Part shown: piece after piece, positions 51,218 to 60,321 of the stretch | Layout of the letters: each line of letters begins with the position of its first letter | How positions within the stretch are numbered: the stretch's first letter is position 1 | DNA from: Pleomorphomonas carboxyditropha | GTDB taxonomy: Bacteria; Pseudomonadota; Alphaproteobacteria; Rhizobiales; Pleomorphomonadaceae | Assembly (NCBI RefSeq): GCF_002770725.1 | Contig: NZ_NQVN01000001.1 | Span: 124,001 to 188,000 of the forward strand | DNA: 64,000 nucleotides | Direction of reading: 5' to 3' | Notes under the pieces: generated by a model | Database searches by the model: none | What the model was told of the DNA's origin: nothing | What the model saw: the letters and a program-made list of their open reading frames with translations, nothing else | Made by a program: the position numbers and the translations under genes

Positions 51218-52024
51218 ATGACAGCTACTACCGCCGTATTCACCCCGCCGCCGATCGAGCAGTTTTTCTCTCAGCGTGGGCAGCTGTTGATTTCGTCCGC
51301 CGACGGATCGCGCCTGCACGTACTCGCCGAGGTCGAGAACCTTACGTCGACGCCGACGTACAACGAGGTCGACATCAATTCGAAATCGTTCCCGACCACG
51401 AAGCTCGTGAGCACGATCGTGATGTCGACCTCGCTGGCGCTCAAGGCCACCGTCACGTCGCTCAACAAGACGACGTTGGCATTGCTCGCGGGCGCGGCAT
51501 CGACCGAAAACACTATGCTTCAGACTGCGGTCGCATCGACGACCGTTGCGTTTTCCGACGTCGCGGTTGGTGATATTTTCGACCTCGGCCACGCAAAGGT
51601 AACGGTTACATCGATCACGGACGGCGAGGTCGCCCCGGTCGAGTACGTTTCTGGGACGCATTATCGGCTCGACGCCCCGACCGGAAAGCTGGAGATCATT
51701 GCTCTGCCCGCCGGCGCTGGCGACGACATATCGGTCACGTTCACCGCCGCCGCGATCACCGAAGCCGACGGCCTGCTAGAACTCGGACCGCTGTCCGGAA
51801 CCGGTATTCGTCGTAAGTTGGTCTACCGCGAACTCGGTGCCATCGGTCCGTTCAATCTCGAAGCCACGTTCTGGGATGTGCAGCTGAGAGCGGATGGCGA
51901 CTGGAGCATGATCGGCGAAGACAACGCGGTCGGGCAGATCTCGCTGTCCGGCAAGGTCTTCGCGACGTCTGGGCACCCGGCAGGCCAGGAATACGGTCGA
52001 ATCCGCACCATCGCGAAATCCTAA
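51218..52024 (+). CDS. Major tail tube protein
   Basis: The 268-residue protein precedes the chaperone pair and tape measure, the fixed place of the tube gene. It is beta-rich: VENLTSTPTYNEVDINSKSF, TSLALKATVTSLNKTTLALL, and a C-terminal FNLEATFWDVQLRADGDWSM and GQISLSGKVFATSG. An extra middle domain has GEVAPVEYVSGTHYRLDAPT. AAAGGAG precedes ATG 51,218. Confidence 0.85.
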   Translation: MTATTAVFTPPPIEQFFSQRGQLLISSADGSRLHVLAEVENLTSTPTYNEVDINSKSFPTTKLVSTIVMSTSLALKATVTSLNKTTLALLAGAASTENTMLQTAVASTTVAFSDVAVGDIFDLGHAKVTVTSITDGEVAPVEYVSGTHYRLDAPTGKLEIIALPAGAGDDISVTFTAAAITEADGLLELGPLSGTGIRRKLVYRELGAIGPFNLEATFWDVQLRADGDWSMIGEDNAVGQISLSGKVFATSGHPAGQEYGRIRTIAKS

Positions 52025-52035
52025 AGAAGACCAAT

Positions 52036-52067
52036 GTGATAGCGGCTCATCTGGCAGCCGCTATCAC
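52036..52067 (+). terminator. Hairpin between tail tube and chaperone genes
   Basis: A perfect 12-bp stem (GTGATAGCGGCT / AGCCGCTATCAC) with an 8-base loop lies 11 bases after the tube stop. There is no T run, so it may be a partial terminator or an RNA-stabilising end that lowers expression of the genes downstream. Confidence 0.6.
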
Positions 52068-52144
52068 TTATCGGACATTAGAACGCATTTCGCGATGCAG
52101 GGTGACCGAGATGACGCCGAGAAACAGAAACGACGGGGGAGCTA

Positions 52145-52648
52145 ATGGCGAAAAACGATATCCGAAATGACGCGCTGGCGTTCGTCCGGTCCTTCTCGAA
52201 GGAACCGCTCGTCGTCGAAATCGACGGCCGGACGATAGAGCTTTTGCAGCCGTCACTCTCTCGTGCGCTCAGACTGATCGGCAAGTTCCCGGCCTCGGCA
52301 GAGTTCGTCGCGAGCGCATCGATCGGCATGCCGTCGGATGGAATGACGGACGCGCAGTGGCGCGAGATGACGGGGCAGTTGTGGCTCAAAGCGATCGTCG
52401 AGGAGGGTCCTCGTGTCGCATTCGCTTGGCTCGCTGAGTGCCTCGGCCACGGCGGCGATGAAGAGTTTGAATCCGAACTCGAAGCCATGCGCGAAGACGT
52501 CCAGGCTGCTCTGTTCGCGAAGTCGATCGAAGCTTCTCCGGAGGCGACCAGAGCTTTTTTCGGCGCCTGCGTCGGGAGTCTCGGACTGCCGGCGCGAAAG
52601 GAAACGGTGCCAGCATCGGCCGACGGAACGGACGGCCTAGCCGCGTAA
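52145..52648 (+). CDS. Tail assembly chaperone, gpG-like
   Basis: A 167-residue helical protein in the place of lambda gpG. It starts with a short strand region (EPLVVEIDGRTIELLQPSLS) and continues with helices. Codons 138-139 cross T TTT TTC at 52,555-52,561, where a -1 shift gives the longer GT protein. Both forms coat the tape measure during tail assembly and are absent from the mature tail. GGGGGAG precedes the ATG. Confidence 0.85.
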   Translation: MAKNDIRNDALAFVRSFSKEPLVVEIDGRTIELLQPSLSRALRLIGKFPASAEFVASASIGMPSDGMTDAQWREMTGQLWLKAIVEEGPRVAFAWLAECLGHGGDEEFESELEAMREDVQAALFAKSIEASPEATRAFFGACVGSLGLPARKETVPASADGTDGLAA

Positions 52649-52863
52649 GCGAGGCTAACGCGGCTTTCTGGGCATTGGCCAGGATCGCCGATACGGCACT
52701 CAGTTTGGAACCCAGATATCCCGATGTTTTTGACTGGCCCATTTATCGAGTGATCGCAGCGGCAGAGACGGTTCAGGAGGACAGGCGGAACGAGATACGG
52801 GGTCAGGCCGTCGCCGTGAGCGTCGGATTCAGCGGAGATAAGAAGGCGTTCGAGGGGATCTAG
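52561..52863 (+). CDS. T extension of the tail chaperone (by -1 frameshift)
   Basis: The -1 frame is open across the slippery site and runs to the stop at 52,861-52,863, adding 100 residues after codon 139 of gpG for a fusion of about 239. The end reads ARIADTALSLEPRYPDVFDW, then the GDKKAFEGI tail. Read separately, it would start at ATG 52,675 (62 residues), but no good ribosome site is present there. Confidence 0.75.
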   Translation, partial: RRLRRESRTAGAKGNGASIGRRNGRPSRVSEANAAFWALARIADTALSLEPRYPDVFDWPIYRVIAAAETVQEDRRNEIRGQAVAVSVGFSGDKKAFEGI

Positions 52864-52865
52864 TG

Positions 52866-55286
52866 ATGGCGACGAAGGCGACAGTTCCGGAGATCGAAAC
52901 GAGGTTCGTACTCTCGGGGCTCGATGACTCGCTGCGCCAGATGTCCGCGTTTTCGAGCAAAGTGAAGGGCGAGTTCGGCAGCATCGAGAAAGCTGCTGCG
53001 GTGAACGTCAAGCCATTGTCTGGCCTCGGAAACGCTCTCGCTGGAATACAGAGTCTGGGTTCGAAGGCATCGTCGTCATGGCGGAAATTTGGATCCGACG
53101 TCTCGGCGTCGATCAAGCCCATTCACGATGGGATGGGGAAACTCGGGAACTCTATTGTCACCGTCGGGAATCGATTGTCTGTTGTAAAGTCTGGATTTTC
53201 GACGATGGCCGTCGGGGCGACGAGAGCTATCGGCGGTATCGGATTAGCGGTCACCGGTCTCGTTGGAACGCTCGCCGGCGCGGGCGTCGCGGCTGCGAAG
53301 ATATCGCTCGGTTTCGCAGATAAAGTGGATGACCTCGGCGACAAAGCGAGCGCGATCGGTTTCGAGCCGGTCGAGCTTCAGGGTTTAGATCTGCTTGCGA
53401 GCCAAGGCGGTCTAGAAACTGATGCACTTGTTCAAGGCATCGCACTAGTTTCAACTTCGGCGAAGCAACTCTATGACGGATTCAATCAGCAAGATAAAAA
53501 GCTTGCTGAAACGCTGGAAGAGAAGGCATACGAGTTTAACAAAGCGAAAGCTGAATTACTGCAGGCTCAGTCGAACCCGTCGAGCACATCTAGCGATCAG
53601 ATGAAAGATGCATTCGATCGCATGAAGAATGCTGAAGCGGAGTTTGATGAGGTCCGCAAGAGCTCCTACAACGCGTCCAAAGATGCGCTGGCGCAGTTGT
53701 ACGCAGTCGACAAGAGCAAACTCAATGCGGACGAGCTGCATCAGCTAACTGTCCGCACGCACGAGTATCAAGACGCGCTGTCTGCTCTTGAGACATCTGC
53801 CGGTCCCGCCGGCTCAGCGCTGCTCAAACTGCATGATCAGTATGGTTTGAATCTAGAGCAAGTGTCGAAAGGCGCTCCAGAAGCGCTGAAAGAAATACTT
53901 CGAGTATTTCCGCAGATCACAGACGCAACTGAGCGCCTACAGCTCGCAATGGACCTGTTCGGCACGAAGCCTGGCCGGAAGTTTGTTGGTGTACTGCAAG
54001 GAGGCATCGGCGGATTCGACGCCGCGCTTGCGAAAGTCAAAGCGCTCGGAGCCGACATTCAGGACGTCGATGCCGAAATAGCTGACACCTGGGATGCGAC
54101 CAACCACGAGCTGACGCTCGCAATGGACGGCATTCGCCGAACTATATCTCGCTCGATCACACCGGAAATAACAAATGCCGTCAATTCGTTGAACCAGTTC
54201 ATGGTGCGGAACAATCAGTCGATCTCGGCATACTTTGTCGCCGCGTTCGAGCGCTTGAAGACATTCGCAGAGGATGTCGTCGGTCTATTTCAAGGTCAGC
54301 GCACAGGTTTCCAGACGCAGTTTCTCGACGCAATCGTCAACAAGCTGGCCGCCGCGTGGGCGTTCGCAAAGAATCTGGCCGTGGAGATCGGAAAAGCATG
54401 GGACGGGAAGTCCGATCTGGCGTGGCTGAATCTGTTAGTCAGTAGGCTCCAGGAAGCTGGGCGTTTTGCGGAAGAGTTCGCTCGCGTGATGACCGGACAA
54501 GGCGCAGCCGTGGAGTTTCCCTGGCTCAACGACATGCCGGAAAAAGCGCAGAGGTTCATCGACTCGCTCGGCAAGATCGTCGAAGCAATCGGCGGCATCA
54601 TCACAGTCGCCGGCGACTTGTTGCGCGCTGTCGGCGACGTGTTCGGTGTCGACCCGATGACTCTCGGAATCGGAATCGGACTGCTGAAATTGTCCGGATT
54701 GCTCGGCACTTTGACCGCCGGATTCAGCTTGCTCGGGTCGGTCGCAAAAGTTGGCCTCGGCGTCGCCGGAGCGGAACTCGCTGTTGCCGGATCGGCAGCC
54801 GGCACCGCCGCCACTGGCGCCGCGTCGCTTGGTGCTGGTGCTACGGCGGCAGGAGTGCTCGGCAAGCTCGGCGGCGCTGGTGCTCTACTCAGTCGTCTCG
54901 CGATCGCTCCAGCTCTTGTCTACGGCGGCTGGAAACTTGGCGAGTACGGCGGCGACGCACTCGGCCACTGGCTATATGACCCCATGGTCGACAAAGCCAT
55001 CGACGACACTAGAGCTGTCGGCGACGAAAGCCTCGCGCAGTACCGCCCGAAAATGAACTCCCGTCCAGATCTGGACGCTTGGTATCAGTCGCAAGCCGAC
55101 GCGGCACGCATGTTCCAAGGTTATCAAGCGAACGCCAACGCGCTCGTTCCGACCGAGACCGTGAACATCAACCTGACCGCGCCAGACGGCAAGACCGCAA
55201 CGCTGAAAGCGTCGAAAGCCGATGCGAATTCAACGATCGGTATACTCACCGGAGCGCTAAGCGGCCGTACTGCAGGAGCATTCTGA
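52866..55286 (+). CDS. Tail tape measure protein
   Basis: The 806-residue protein sets tail length. It has an N-terminal helical region, a hydrophobic stretch at about 115-145 (GGIGLAVTGLVGTLAGAGVA) and a coiled, charged middle at 195-290. Further hydrophobic Gly/Ala segments lie at about 590-690 (LGIGIGLLKLSGLLGTLTAG). ATG 52,866 follows GAGGGG by eight bases; a GTG at 52,863 is possible. It is the longest gene of the late operon. Confidence 0.92.
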   Translation: MATKATVPEIETRFVLSGLDDSLRQMSAFSSKVKGEFGSIEKAAAVNVKPLSGLGNALAGIQSLGSKASSSWRKFGSDVSASIKPIHDGMGKLGNSIVTVGNRLSVVKSGFSTMAVGATRAIGGIGLAVTGLVGTLAGAGVAAAKISLGFADKVDDLGDKASAIGFEPVELQGLDLLASQGGLETDALVQGIALVSTSAKQLYDGFNQQDKKLAETLEEKAYEFNKAKAELLQAQSNPSSTSSDQMKDAFDRMKNAEAEFDEVRKSSYNASKDALAQLYAVDKSKLNADELHQLTVRTHEYQDALSALETSAGPAGSALLKLHDQYGLNLEQVSKGAPEALKEILRVFPQITDATERLQLAMDLFGTKPGRKFVGVLQGGIGGFDAALAKVKALGADIQDVDAEIADTWDATNHELTLAMDGIRRTISRSITPEITNAVNSLNQFMVRNNQSISAYFVAAFERLKTFAEDVVGLFQGQRTGFQTQFLDAIVNKLAAAWAFAKNLAVEIGKAWDGKSDLAWLNLLVSRLQEAGRFAEEFARVMTGQGAAVEFPWLNDMPEKAQRFIDSLGKIVEAIGGIITVAGDLLRAVGDVFGVDPMTLGIGIGLLKLSGLLGTLTAGFSLLGSVAKVGLGVAGAELAVAGSAAGTAATGAASLGAGATAAGVLGKLGGAGALLSRLAIAPALVYGGWKLGEYGGDALGHWLYDPMVDKAIDDTRAVGDESLAQYRPKMNSRPDLDAWYQSQADAARMFQGYQANANALVPTETVNINLTAPDGKTATLKASKADANSTIGILTGALSGRTAGAF

Positions 55287-55834
55287 TGGCTCAGATCGGC
55301 GACATCAAATTCCAGGCGGGCGCTTACGGCGGACTGTCAGAAACGCTCTCGCAAATCGAAGCCGGCGAACTCGCTCCAACCGTGAACGGCAGGCAGGTGT
55401 TCTTAGGCGACGACACAGGATCATTCCATAAATACCGCTACAGCGTGTCAGGCGATGTCGTCAGATTCCCGGCCGGGTTGACCAGGCTTTGGGTCGGCGA
55501 TCTCGTGGCCCCGGTCGTTCCAGACGACATCGTTCTGATCGAACTCGTAGCCGCCGGCGAGACGAGCATTCGGCTTGAGCGCGTTCCGGATTCAGGCTCG
55601 CTCATCATCTACGCAGCAGCCGACGCCGCAATGACGCCGATCGTAACCGGATGGACTCGTGTCGGCCGCGACATCACGCTCGCCGCTCCGGCAACCGAGG
55701 ATCTCGTCGTGGAGTACGTCCCAGTTTTCCAAAAAATGAGGGTCGAAACCGCGCCGTCACTATCGGCCAGCCGGACGAGGACGACGAGGTCGTGGTCGTT
55801 GACGTTGATCGAAACGACCGAGGACGACACATGA
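55286..55834 (+). CDS. Tail-tip protein, unknown
   Basis: A 182-residue beta-rich protein (AQIGDIKFQAGAYGGLSETL, GRQVFLGDDTGSFHKYRYSV, VPDSGSLIIYAAADAAMTPI). Its place after the tape measure suits a distal tail or baseplate hub component. TGATG overlap with the tape measure and ATGA overlap with the next gene show tight coupling. Confidence 0.7.
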   Translation: MAQIGDIKFQAGAYGGLSETLSQIEAGELAPTVNGRQVFLGDDTGSFHKYRYSVSGDVVRFPAGLTRLWVGDLVAPVVPDDIVLIELVAAGETSIRLERVPDSGSLIIYAAADAAMTPIVTGWTRVGRDITLAAPATEDLVVEYVPVFQKMRVETAPSLSASRTRTTRSWSLTLIETTEDDT

Positions 55835-57606
55835 TCTACATCGCGCCGCTCTCATCCTGGAACACCGCATTCGACGCTACGGCACATGCTGTCGAGGCAT
55901 TCCTGGCGTTCGGCTACAGCATCGTCGAGACCGTGGGAGAATACCCGCGCGTCGAGGTGACTGTCCGCTCGGTCACGGCGGCGTCGATCGCGTCTCGGCT
56001 CAATAGCTATTACGTGATCTCGGAGAAATCCTCCGACGATCCTGCTCCGATCGAACTCGCTCGCGGTGTCGTCAGGTTGCTGCCGACAGAGCTTGGCGAA
56101 GACAAGATGGTGGTTGCTTTGGACTGCGTGCCTCCGAGCGTCGACGAAGTCAAAGACGCTTACGCGAACACGCATCTCCGCACGGACGACGAATGGTATG
56201 ATCCGCTGACGCTGCCTGAAGGCGCTGAAGACGATGCCGACCAGGCATTGCTAGGGAAATCGGCGGACTGGTATTGGGATCGCCGTACGCTCACGCTCTC
56301 AACGACGCCGCTCGTGCCGTCGAATCCGATCGATATGAGCGATCATGTTCTAGCGAGCACGCTGTCGGTCCGTGTCGGCGAGCTGCCGTACGATCGGTAT
56401 GTGATGCAAGCGACGGTCGGCTGGACGCAGATTGCGAAAGGAAGCCAAGAGCTGCCTGTCGGGTCGCAAGTGCTCGGAATTCCAACATATACCTGGCAAG
56501 ATTTCCAACAGAGCTTCCCGAAAGCTGGCGCGCAGATCGGCGACAACACAGGATGGTCGGTAGCCGAAGCCTACTGCACGGACGGCGGCGTCTATCAGAC
56601 GCACGAGTTCAGCGTTTCTACGCCCGACGTCCCGCCCGGGTCGACGGTCGTTGCCCAGGCCAGGCTTCTGAACTGCTTGATCCGGCTGGCATATGATTAC
56701 GAGCAGCCGCGTGAAGAGACCGCATTTCTCTATCTCGATCCCGACGGCCAGAAGATCGTCGCGGACGGCAAGCACGTCGTAAGCGAGATCATCAGGCTGC
56801 GCACGCCCACCATCGACACGTCGACTCCAGAATGGACCGCGATCGACGACGAGACGTTCGAGCCGAGGCACTACGCAGTCGGAAGCGAGGTGCAGTACAA
56901 CGGGAGAACATACCGTTGCATCACGGCTCACGACGCCGACTATGATCTCGGATTTCAGCGCGAATTCTGGGTTGCGATCTCGACGAAAGCTCCGCTTCGC
57001 AAAGGCGCATACAGCTATTTCGATTCCGCTCGCGGTCGCCGCACGCTCGCGCATTTGTACCTGCGCGGCGTCGAGACGATTCTCCGGGCGTACCGTTGTT
57101 ATGAAGTCAGTTTCGAATGCTCGTGGAAAGTTGCGCGCGATCTCACTGTCGATAAATCTGTCAGCCTCGGCAGCATGCGCGGACTACCTGCCGGCGGCGT
57201 CGTCGGCAAGGTGACGGGCGTCGAATTGACAGCGGACGGTCCTTCTCGGAAAGCAAAAATCACGCTCGGAGTGTTCGCAGGACGCGGAGTGGCCGGGAAG
57301 CCGAATTCAGGCACGGACGTCGATGCTGATGGCGCGACGTTCGATATGTCCGGCCGTGTGTATTCAGCGCCGGTGATTGTTGAAAACCTGCCGTTCGTCG
57401 CAATGGAACTCACGTCGCTCAATGAAGCCGGGGAGCAGTACGCGATCATGTGGGCCGCCGACGATCCGAAATCAGCGCTCGAAATGAATCCGACGCAAGC
57501 GACGATCACGGTGCCGGTGCTTCAAGAGCAAGATCTGCTGCGGCGCGGATTGACCGCAAATCTGGTTGTCCCTGTTCCCAAGGGGGGAGTATTCGCAAAT
57601 GAGTGA
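55831..57606 (+). CDS. Tail-tip/baseplate protein with carbohydrate-binding-like domain
   Basis: A 591-residue protein. Residues about 340-390 hold YAVGSEVQYNGRTYRCITAH and REFWVAISTKAP, the pattern of CBM5/12-type carbohydrate-binding domains often found in phage adhesins. The rest is beta-rich, with repeated VSTPDVPPGSTVVAQA-type strands. It probably forms part of the tail tip that contacts the cell surface (inference). It overlaps both neighbours. Confidence 0.7.
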   Translation: MIYIAPLSSWNTAFDATAHAVEAFLAFGYSIVETVGEYPRVEVTVRSVTAASIASRLNSYYVISEKSSDDPAPIELARGVVRLLPTELGEDKMVVALDCVPPSVDEVKDAYANTHLRTDDEWYDPLTLPEGAEDDADQALLGKSADWYWDRRTLTLSTTPLVPSNPIDMSDHVLASTLSVRVGELPYDRYVMQATVGWTQIAKGSQELPVGSQVLGIPTYTWQDFQQSFPKAGAQIGDNTGWSVAEAYCTDGGVYQTHEFSVSTPDVPPGSTVVAQARLLNCLIRLAYDYEQPREETAFLYLDPDGQKIVADGKHVVSEIIRLRTPTIDTSTPEWTAIDDETFEPRHYAVGSEVQYNGRTYRCITAHDADYDLGFQREFWVAISTKAPLRKGAYSYFDSARGRRTLAHLYLRGVETILRAYRCYEVSFECSWKVARDLTVDKSVSLGSMRGLPAGGVVGKVTGVELTADGPSRKAKITLGVFAGRGVAGKPNSGTDVDADGATFDMSGRVYSAPVIVENLPFVAMELTSLNEAGEQYAIMWAADDPKSALEMNPTQATITVPVLQEQDLLRRGLTANLVVPVPKGGVFANE

Positions 57607-57799
57607 CTCAGGCCAGAAACTGCGGAACGCAATCCGGACCGTTGCGAAAACCGACACGAAAACCGTGGTCTCATACACGCTCGTTGCTCGCGGCAGGCGT
57701 GGCGATGTGACGACGAACTCGATTACGGCAGGCAGCGCTGGCAAAGTCGACGCAAGCTATGCGTTCATAAGCTCGACGGCGACGGCGCCGACGAGCTGA
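57599..57799 (+). CDS. Small phage protein after tail-tip gene
   Basis: A 66-residue basic protein (SGQKLRNAIRTVAKTDTKTV) without recognised family. GGGGGGAG precedes the ATG, and the start overlaps the previous gene by eight bases. It is the last gene of the tail operon; the leftward cassette abuts its stop with no gap. Confidence 0.6.
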   Translation: MSDSGQKLRNAIRTVAKTDTKTVVSYTLVARGRRGDVTTNSITAGSAGKVDASYAFISSTATAPTS

Positions 57800-58981
57800 C
57801 TACTCACCGAGTTCGGCAGGGGTTAACTCGACAAGTTTCTTGTCGAATGGCAAACCTGCTAATGGTCCGTCTGCTCTACAAAATGACTTGTCTCCTCCAT
57901 CAAGACTATCGACGCCACCTCGCTCAATTTTGCTTCCCAGTTCGAAATCGTCAAAAAACAGCCCGACGCATTTCGGGACGACTTTCGTCGATTTCGGCTT
58001 CTGGCCATCAGGAACCGGGATACTCACGACGCATGACTGGTACATGCCTTCGCCCGCATACTCGACCGGCACGACCGCAGCGAGAGTCATCGGCAGTATT
58101 CGAGTGCCATCCGAGGTCGGCGTGAAATGAAAAGTTGACCGCAACTTATTGTCTTTTAGCCACGTGGAAAACTTCGAGAACTCTTCTATTTGTCCGTAAC
58201 TTCTTAGCAGCTCGTTATTAACGCAGATGTTGATCGCAGTTTTGCCGTCCACTATATATGCTGTGTCAGCCGAGGAAAAGAATGTAAATCTACTTTGGAC
58301 TGTCGCGTTAAGCAAAAATGCCCTTCCGACCGTATCGATCATGTAAAGCGCGTCGTTCGTCGGCTGCATCAAGAGCTGCGACACTTCCAAAGGAAGACCA
58401 AGCTTTTTCGATCTTTCGAAGAAGCCATGTTCAATGAAGAACGCTTGGTGGAAATAGTCCATTACCTCTTTATCAGAATAGTTCCTATCATCTAGGATCG
58501 GAAACGGCGCGTGGAAACCGAGCTTTGCCTTGGGATCTATGGAGCGCCGAAGAAAGGTTTGGTCTTCAACGCCCGGTACGGAACCGCCAAGGAAAATAAT
58601 CGCACAAGCCGAATAGCATACAGAGTTCCTGTCAACGTAGGTGGAAATCGTTCGGCTATCTTCCTTCATCCAGTCAAGAATATCGATGGCCTCCATGTAA
58701 TCGCCACCGTTGCTGTTCAAACTTATGTATTTCAGAGACTTTTCGCCGCTTTCATTGACATTGCAGGACGATTTCTTAGCGCTCGTAACAGAGTCCGCTT
58801 CTGCAAATGCATCTTTAATCTTCTGGAAGTCGCCTTTTACGATGTCTCCATCAAGCGAAACATGAGACACGATGCAGTTTTTGCCGTATTCAGGCGCTGC
58901 TTTTGTCTCAAATGTGACGTTTGCAGCGTGTGCTTGACAGGCAGCCGAAAGCATCATCAGCGCAGACAGTATGAGCCGCAT
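57800..58981 (-). CDS. Exported ClpP-like (COG3904-type) protein
   Basis: The 393-residue product has a Sec signal (MRLILSALMMLSAACQAHA, cut before ANVT). A ClpP/crotonase-like domain follows: YISLNSNGGDYMEAIDI, SVCYSACAIIFLGGS with Ser124, and LGFHAPF with His157 as the likely catalytic pair. It would act in the periplasm. It is leftward, last of a three-gene cassette between tail and lysis genes, and not needed for virion assembly by position. The target is unknown; superinfection exclusion or host fitness is possible. Confidence 0.75.
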   Translation of the reverse strand: MRLILSALMMLSAACQAHAANVTFETKAAPEYGKNCIVSHVSLDGDIVKGDFQKIKDAFAEADSVTSAKKSSCNVNESGEKSLKYISLNSNGGDYMEAIDILDWMKEDSRTISTYVDRNSVCYSACAIIFLGGSVPGVEDQTFLRRSIDPKAKLGFHAPFPILDDRNYSDKEVMDYFHQAFFIEHGFFERSKKLGLPLEVSQLLMQPTNDALYMIDTVGRAFLLNATVQSRFTFFSSADTAYIVDGKTAINICVNNELLRSYGQIEEFSKFSTWLKDNKLRSTFHFTPTSDGTRILPMTLAAVVPVEYAGEGMYQSCVVSIPVPDGQKPKSTKVVPKCVGLFFDDFELGSKIERGGVDSLDGGDKSFCRADGPLAGLPFDKKLVELTPAELGE

Positions 58982-58982
58982 T

Positions 58983-59822
58983 TCAAACCTCGACGGAATT
59001 GTTTCGTTTCATCGCATCGACGCCTTCTGCCGCGGCGTTCGCGCCCATGACGGCCTGATGCCCCTCGATCGGCATCGAAAACGGCAGATCGTGATACGCT
59101 GCCGGCTGGAGCGTCGCGTCGACGCCGAGATGATATGCGATGCCGGCGGACAAGCCCGTCGACGCCGCGGCGACCAGCGCATTCCCGCGCGACACCAGAA
59201 CGTCCCAGATCGGATCGCGATCTTCCGGCAATTTATCGGCGATCGTGCAGACCAGATCTATAAACCCGAGACACAGTGTCTCAACGACGAGGCCACTCAG
59301 TATGGAATGCGTGAGTAGCGAGCGGTGATGTCCGATTCCGAGTTGAAAATCGAGGTCGGGGATTCCGCCATTTCCGTCCAGTCCGCCGGATCCGGTCAAG
59401 AATCCGAAGGTCAACATCATGAGTTGAGGCGCGGTCTCTGCCGGATTGCGGTAGAGCGCAGTCGCTATCGTCGCCGTCGATCTCCCGATGCGAGATGCGA
59501 CCGACATCGACCTGTGCATAGCGAGAGCGGACCGATCTCGGACGTGACTTCGAACGTCTTTCGCCCGGATCGCAGTTACAGCTAGACGAGCTTCTTCGAC
59601 CGAGAACGTGCCGACGGCCGCAATCAATGACGAGAGATTTCGCACCCGGCGGACGCCGCAAAATACACACCGTCGCCCAAGCCGGACGCCCCATCTCGCG
59701 TAGACCCGCCTGTCGGTCTTCCGCAGCGCCTCAACGAGTTCGCTCTGTAGTCGCAATGCACGTAATCGCCCAGGCGACATCGTCGATATCGCCACTGGAT
59801 TCAACTCTGCTTCGATGTCCAT
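58983..59822 (-). CDS. YdjM-like membrane protein, putative metal hydrolase
   Basis: A 279-residue protein. The segment GGIPDLDFQLGIGHHRSLLT followed by HSIL has the PD-D and HR-x-x-TH motifs of the YdjM (PF04307) inner-membrane hydrolase family. Hydrophobic stretches follow (ILSGLVVETLCLGFIDLV). An N-terminal CVFCGVRRVRNL could bind zinc. The exact role is unknown. It lies one base upstream of the ClpP-like gene. Confidence 0.6.
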   Translation of the reverse strand: MDIEAELNPVAISTMSPGRLRALRLQSELVEALRKTDRRVYARWGVRLGRRCVFCGVRRVRNLSSLIAAVGTFSVEEARLAVTAIRAKDVRSHVRDRSALAMHRSMSVASRIGRSTATIATALYRNPAETAPQLMMLTFGFLTGSGGLDGNGGIPDLDFQLGIGHHRSLLTHSILSGLVVETLCLGFIDLVCTIADKLPEDRDPIWDVLVSRGNALVAAASTGLSAGIAYHLGVDATLQPAAYHDLPFSMPIEGHQAVMGANAAAEGVDAMKRNNSVEV

Positions 59823-59934
59823 TTCCCGCCCCGAAGTACCTCAGCACAAACTATGCGTGCGCGGTGACGGCGGCAACACGAATCCAGCGAGTCCGCGTTT
59901 GTCGCAATACGACGGGCAGTTTGAAGAGCCAGCC

Positions 59935-60237
59935 TTAATCTAAACCGTACATTTTCCTGACGGCCTCGTTAACAGCCCCCGAAATGCGCATAAGCATTTG
60001 GTCGTCGAGAGCCCTAATGGCTTCAGTCTCCACAAAATTTAGACCTAGCCTCTCAGGAAGAGTGTCGACCTCCTCTGCTATTATATGCATCATTTCATCG
60101 AGCGCCTCTTCCACATACTCAGGCCTAACGAATTCCTCGGTGAATTCCGTCATATCTGGCTTTTTCCCAGCCAGTGCGGCCCCGAATTTCTCGAAAAGCA
60201 TTGCTTTCGTCTTTTCTCTCGACATCACACTAGTCAT
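59935..60237 (-). CDS. Small acidic helical protein of the cassette
   Basis: A 100-residue acidic protein (EKTKAMLFEKFGAALAGKKP, FVRPEYVEEALDEMMHIIAE) with no recognised family. The ATG at 60,237 follows GGGG at nine bases; ATG 60,246 and a GTG at 60,279 are in frame upstream. It is first in the leftward cassette, 112 bases before the YdjM-like gene. Confidence 0.6.
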   Translation of the reverse strand: MTSVMSREKTKAMLFEKFGAALAGKKPDMTEFTEEFVRPEYVEEALDEMMHIIAEEVDTLPERLGLNFVETEAIRALDDQMLMRISGAVNEAVRKMYGLD

Positions 60238-60321
60238 TGCGATCATCCCCAATCTTGAATCTTGCGCCGCCGACAACACACCATTGCTCTGACAACAGAT
60301 TTTGCCTGCCGGAGCCGAGGA

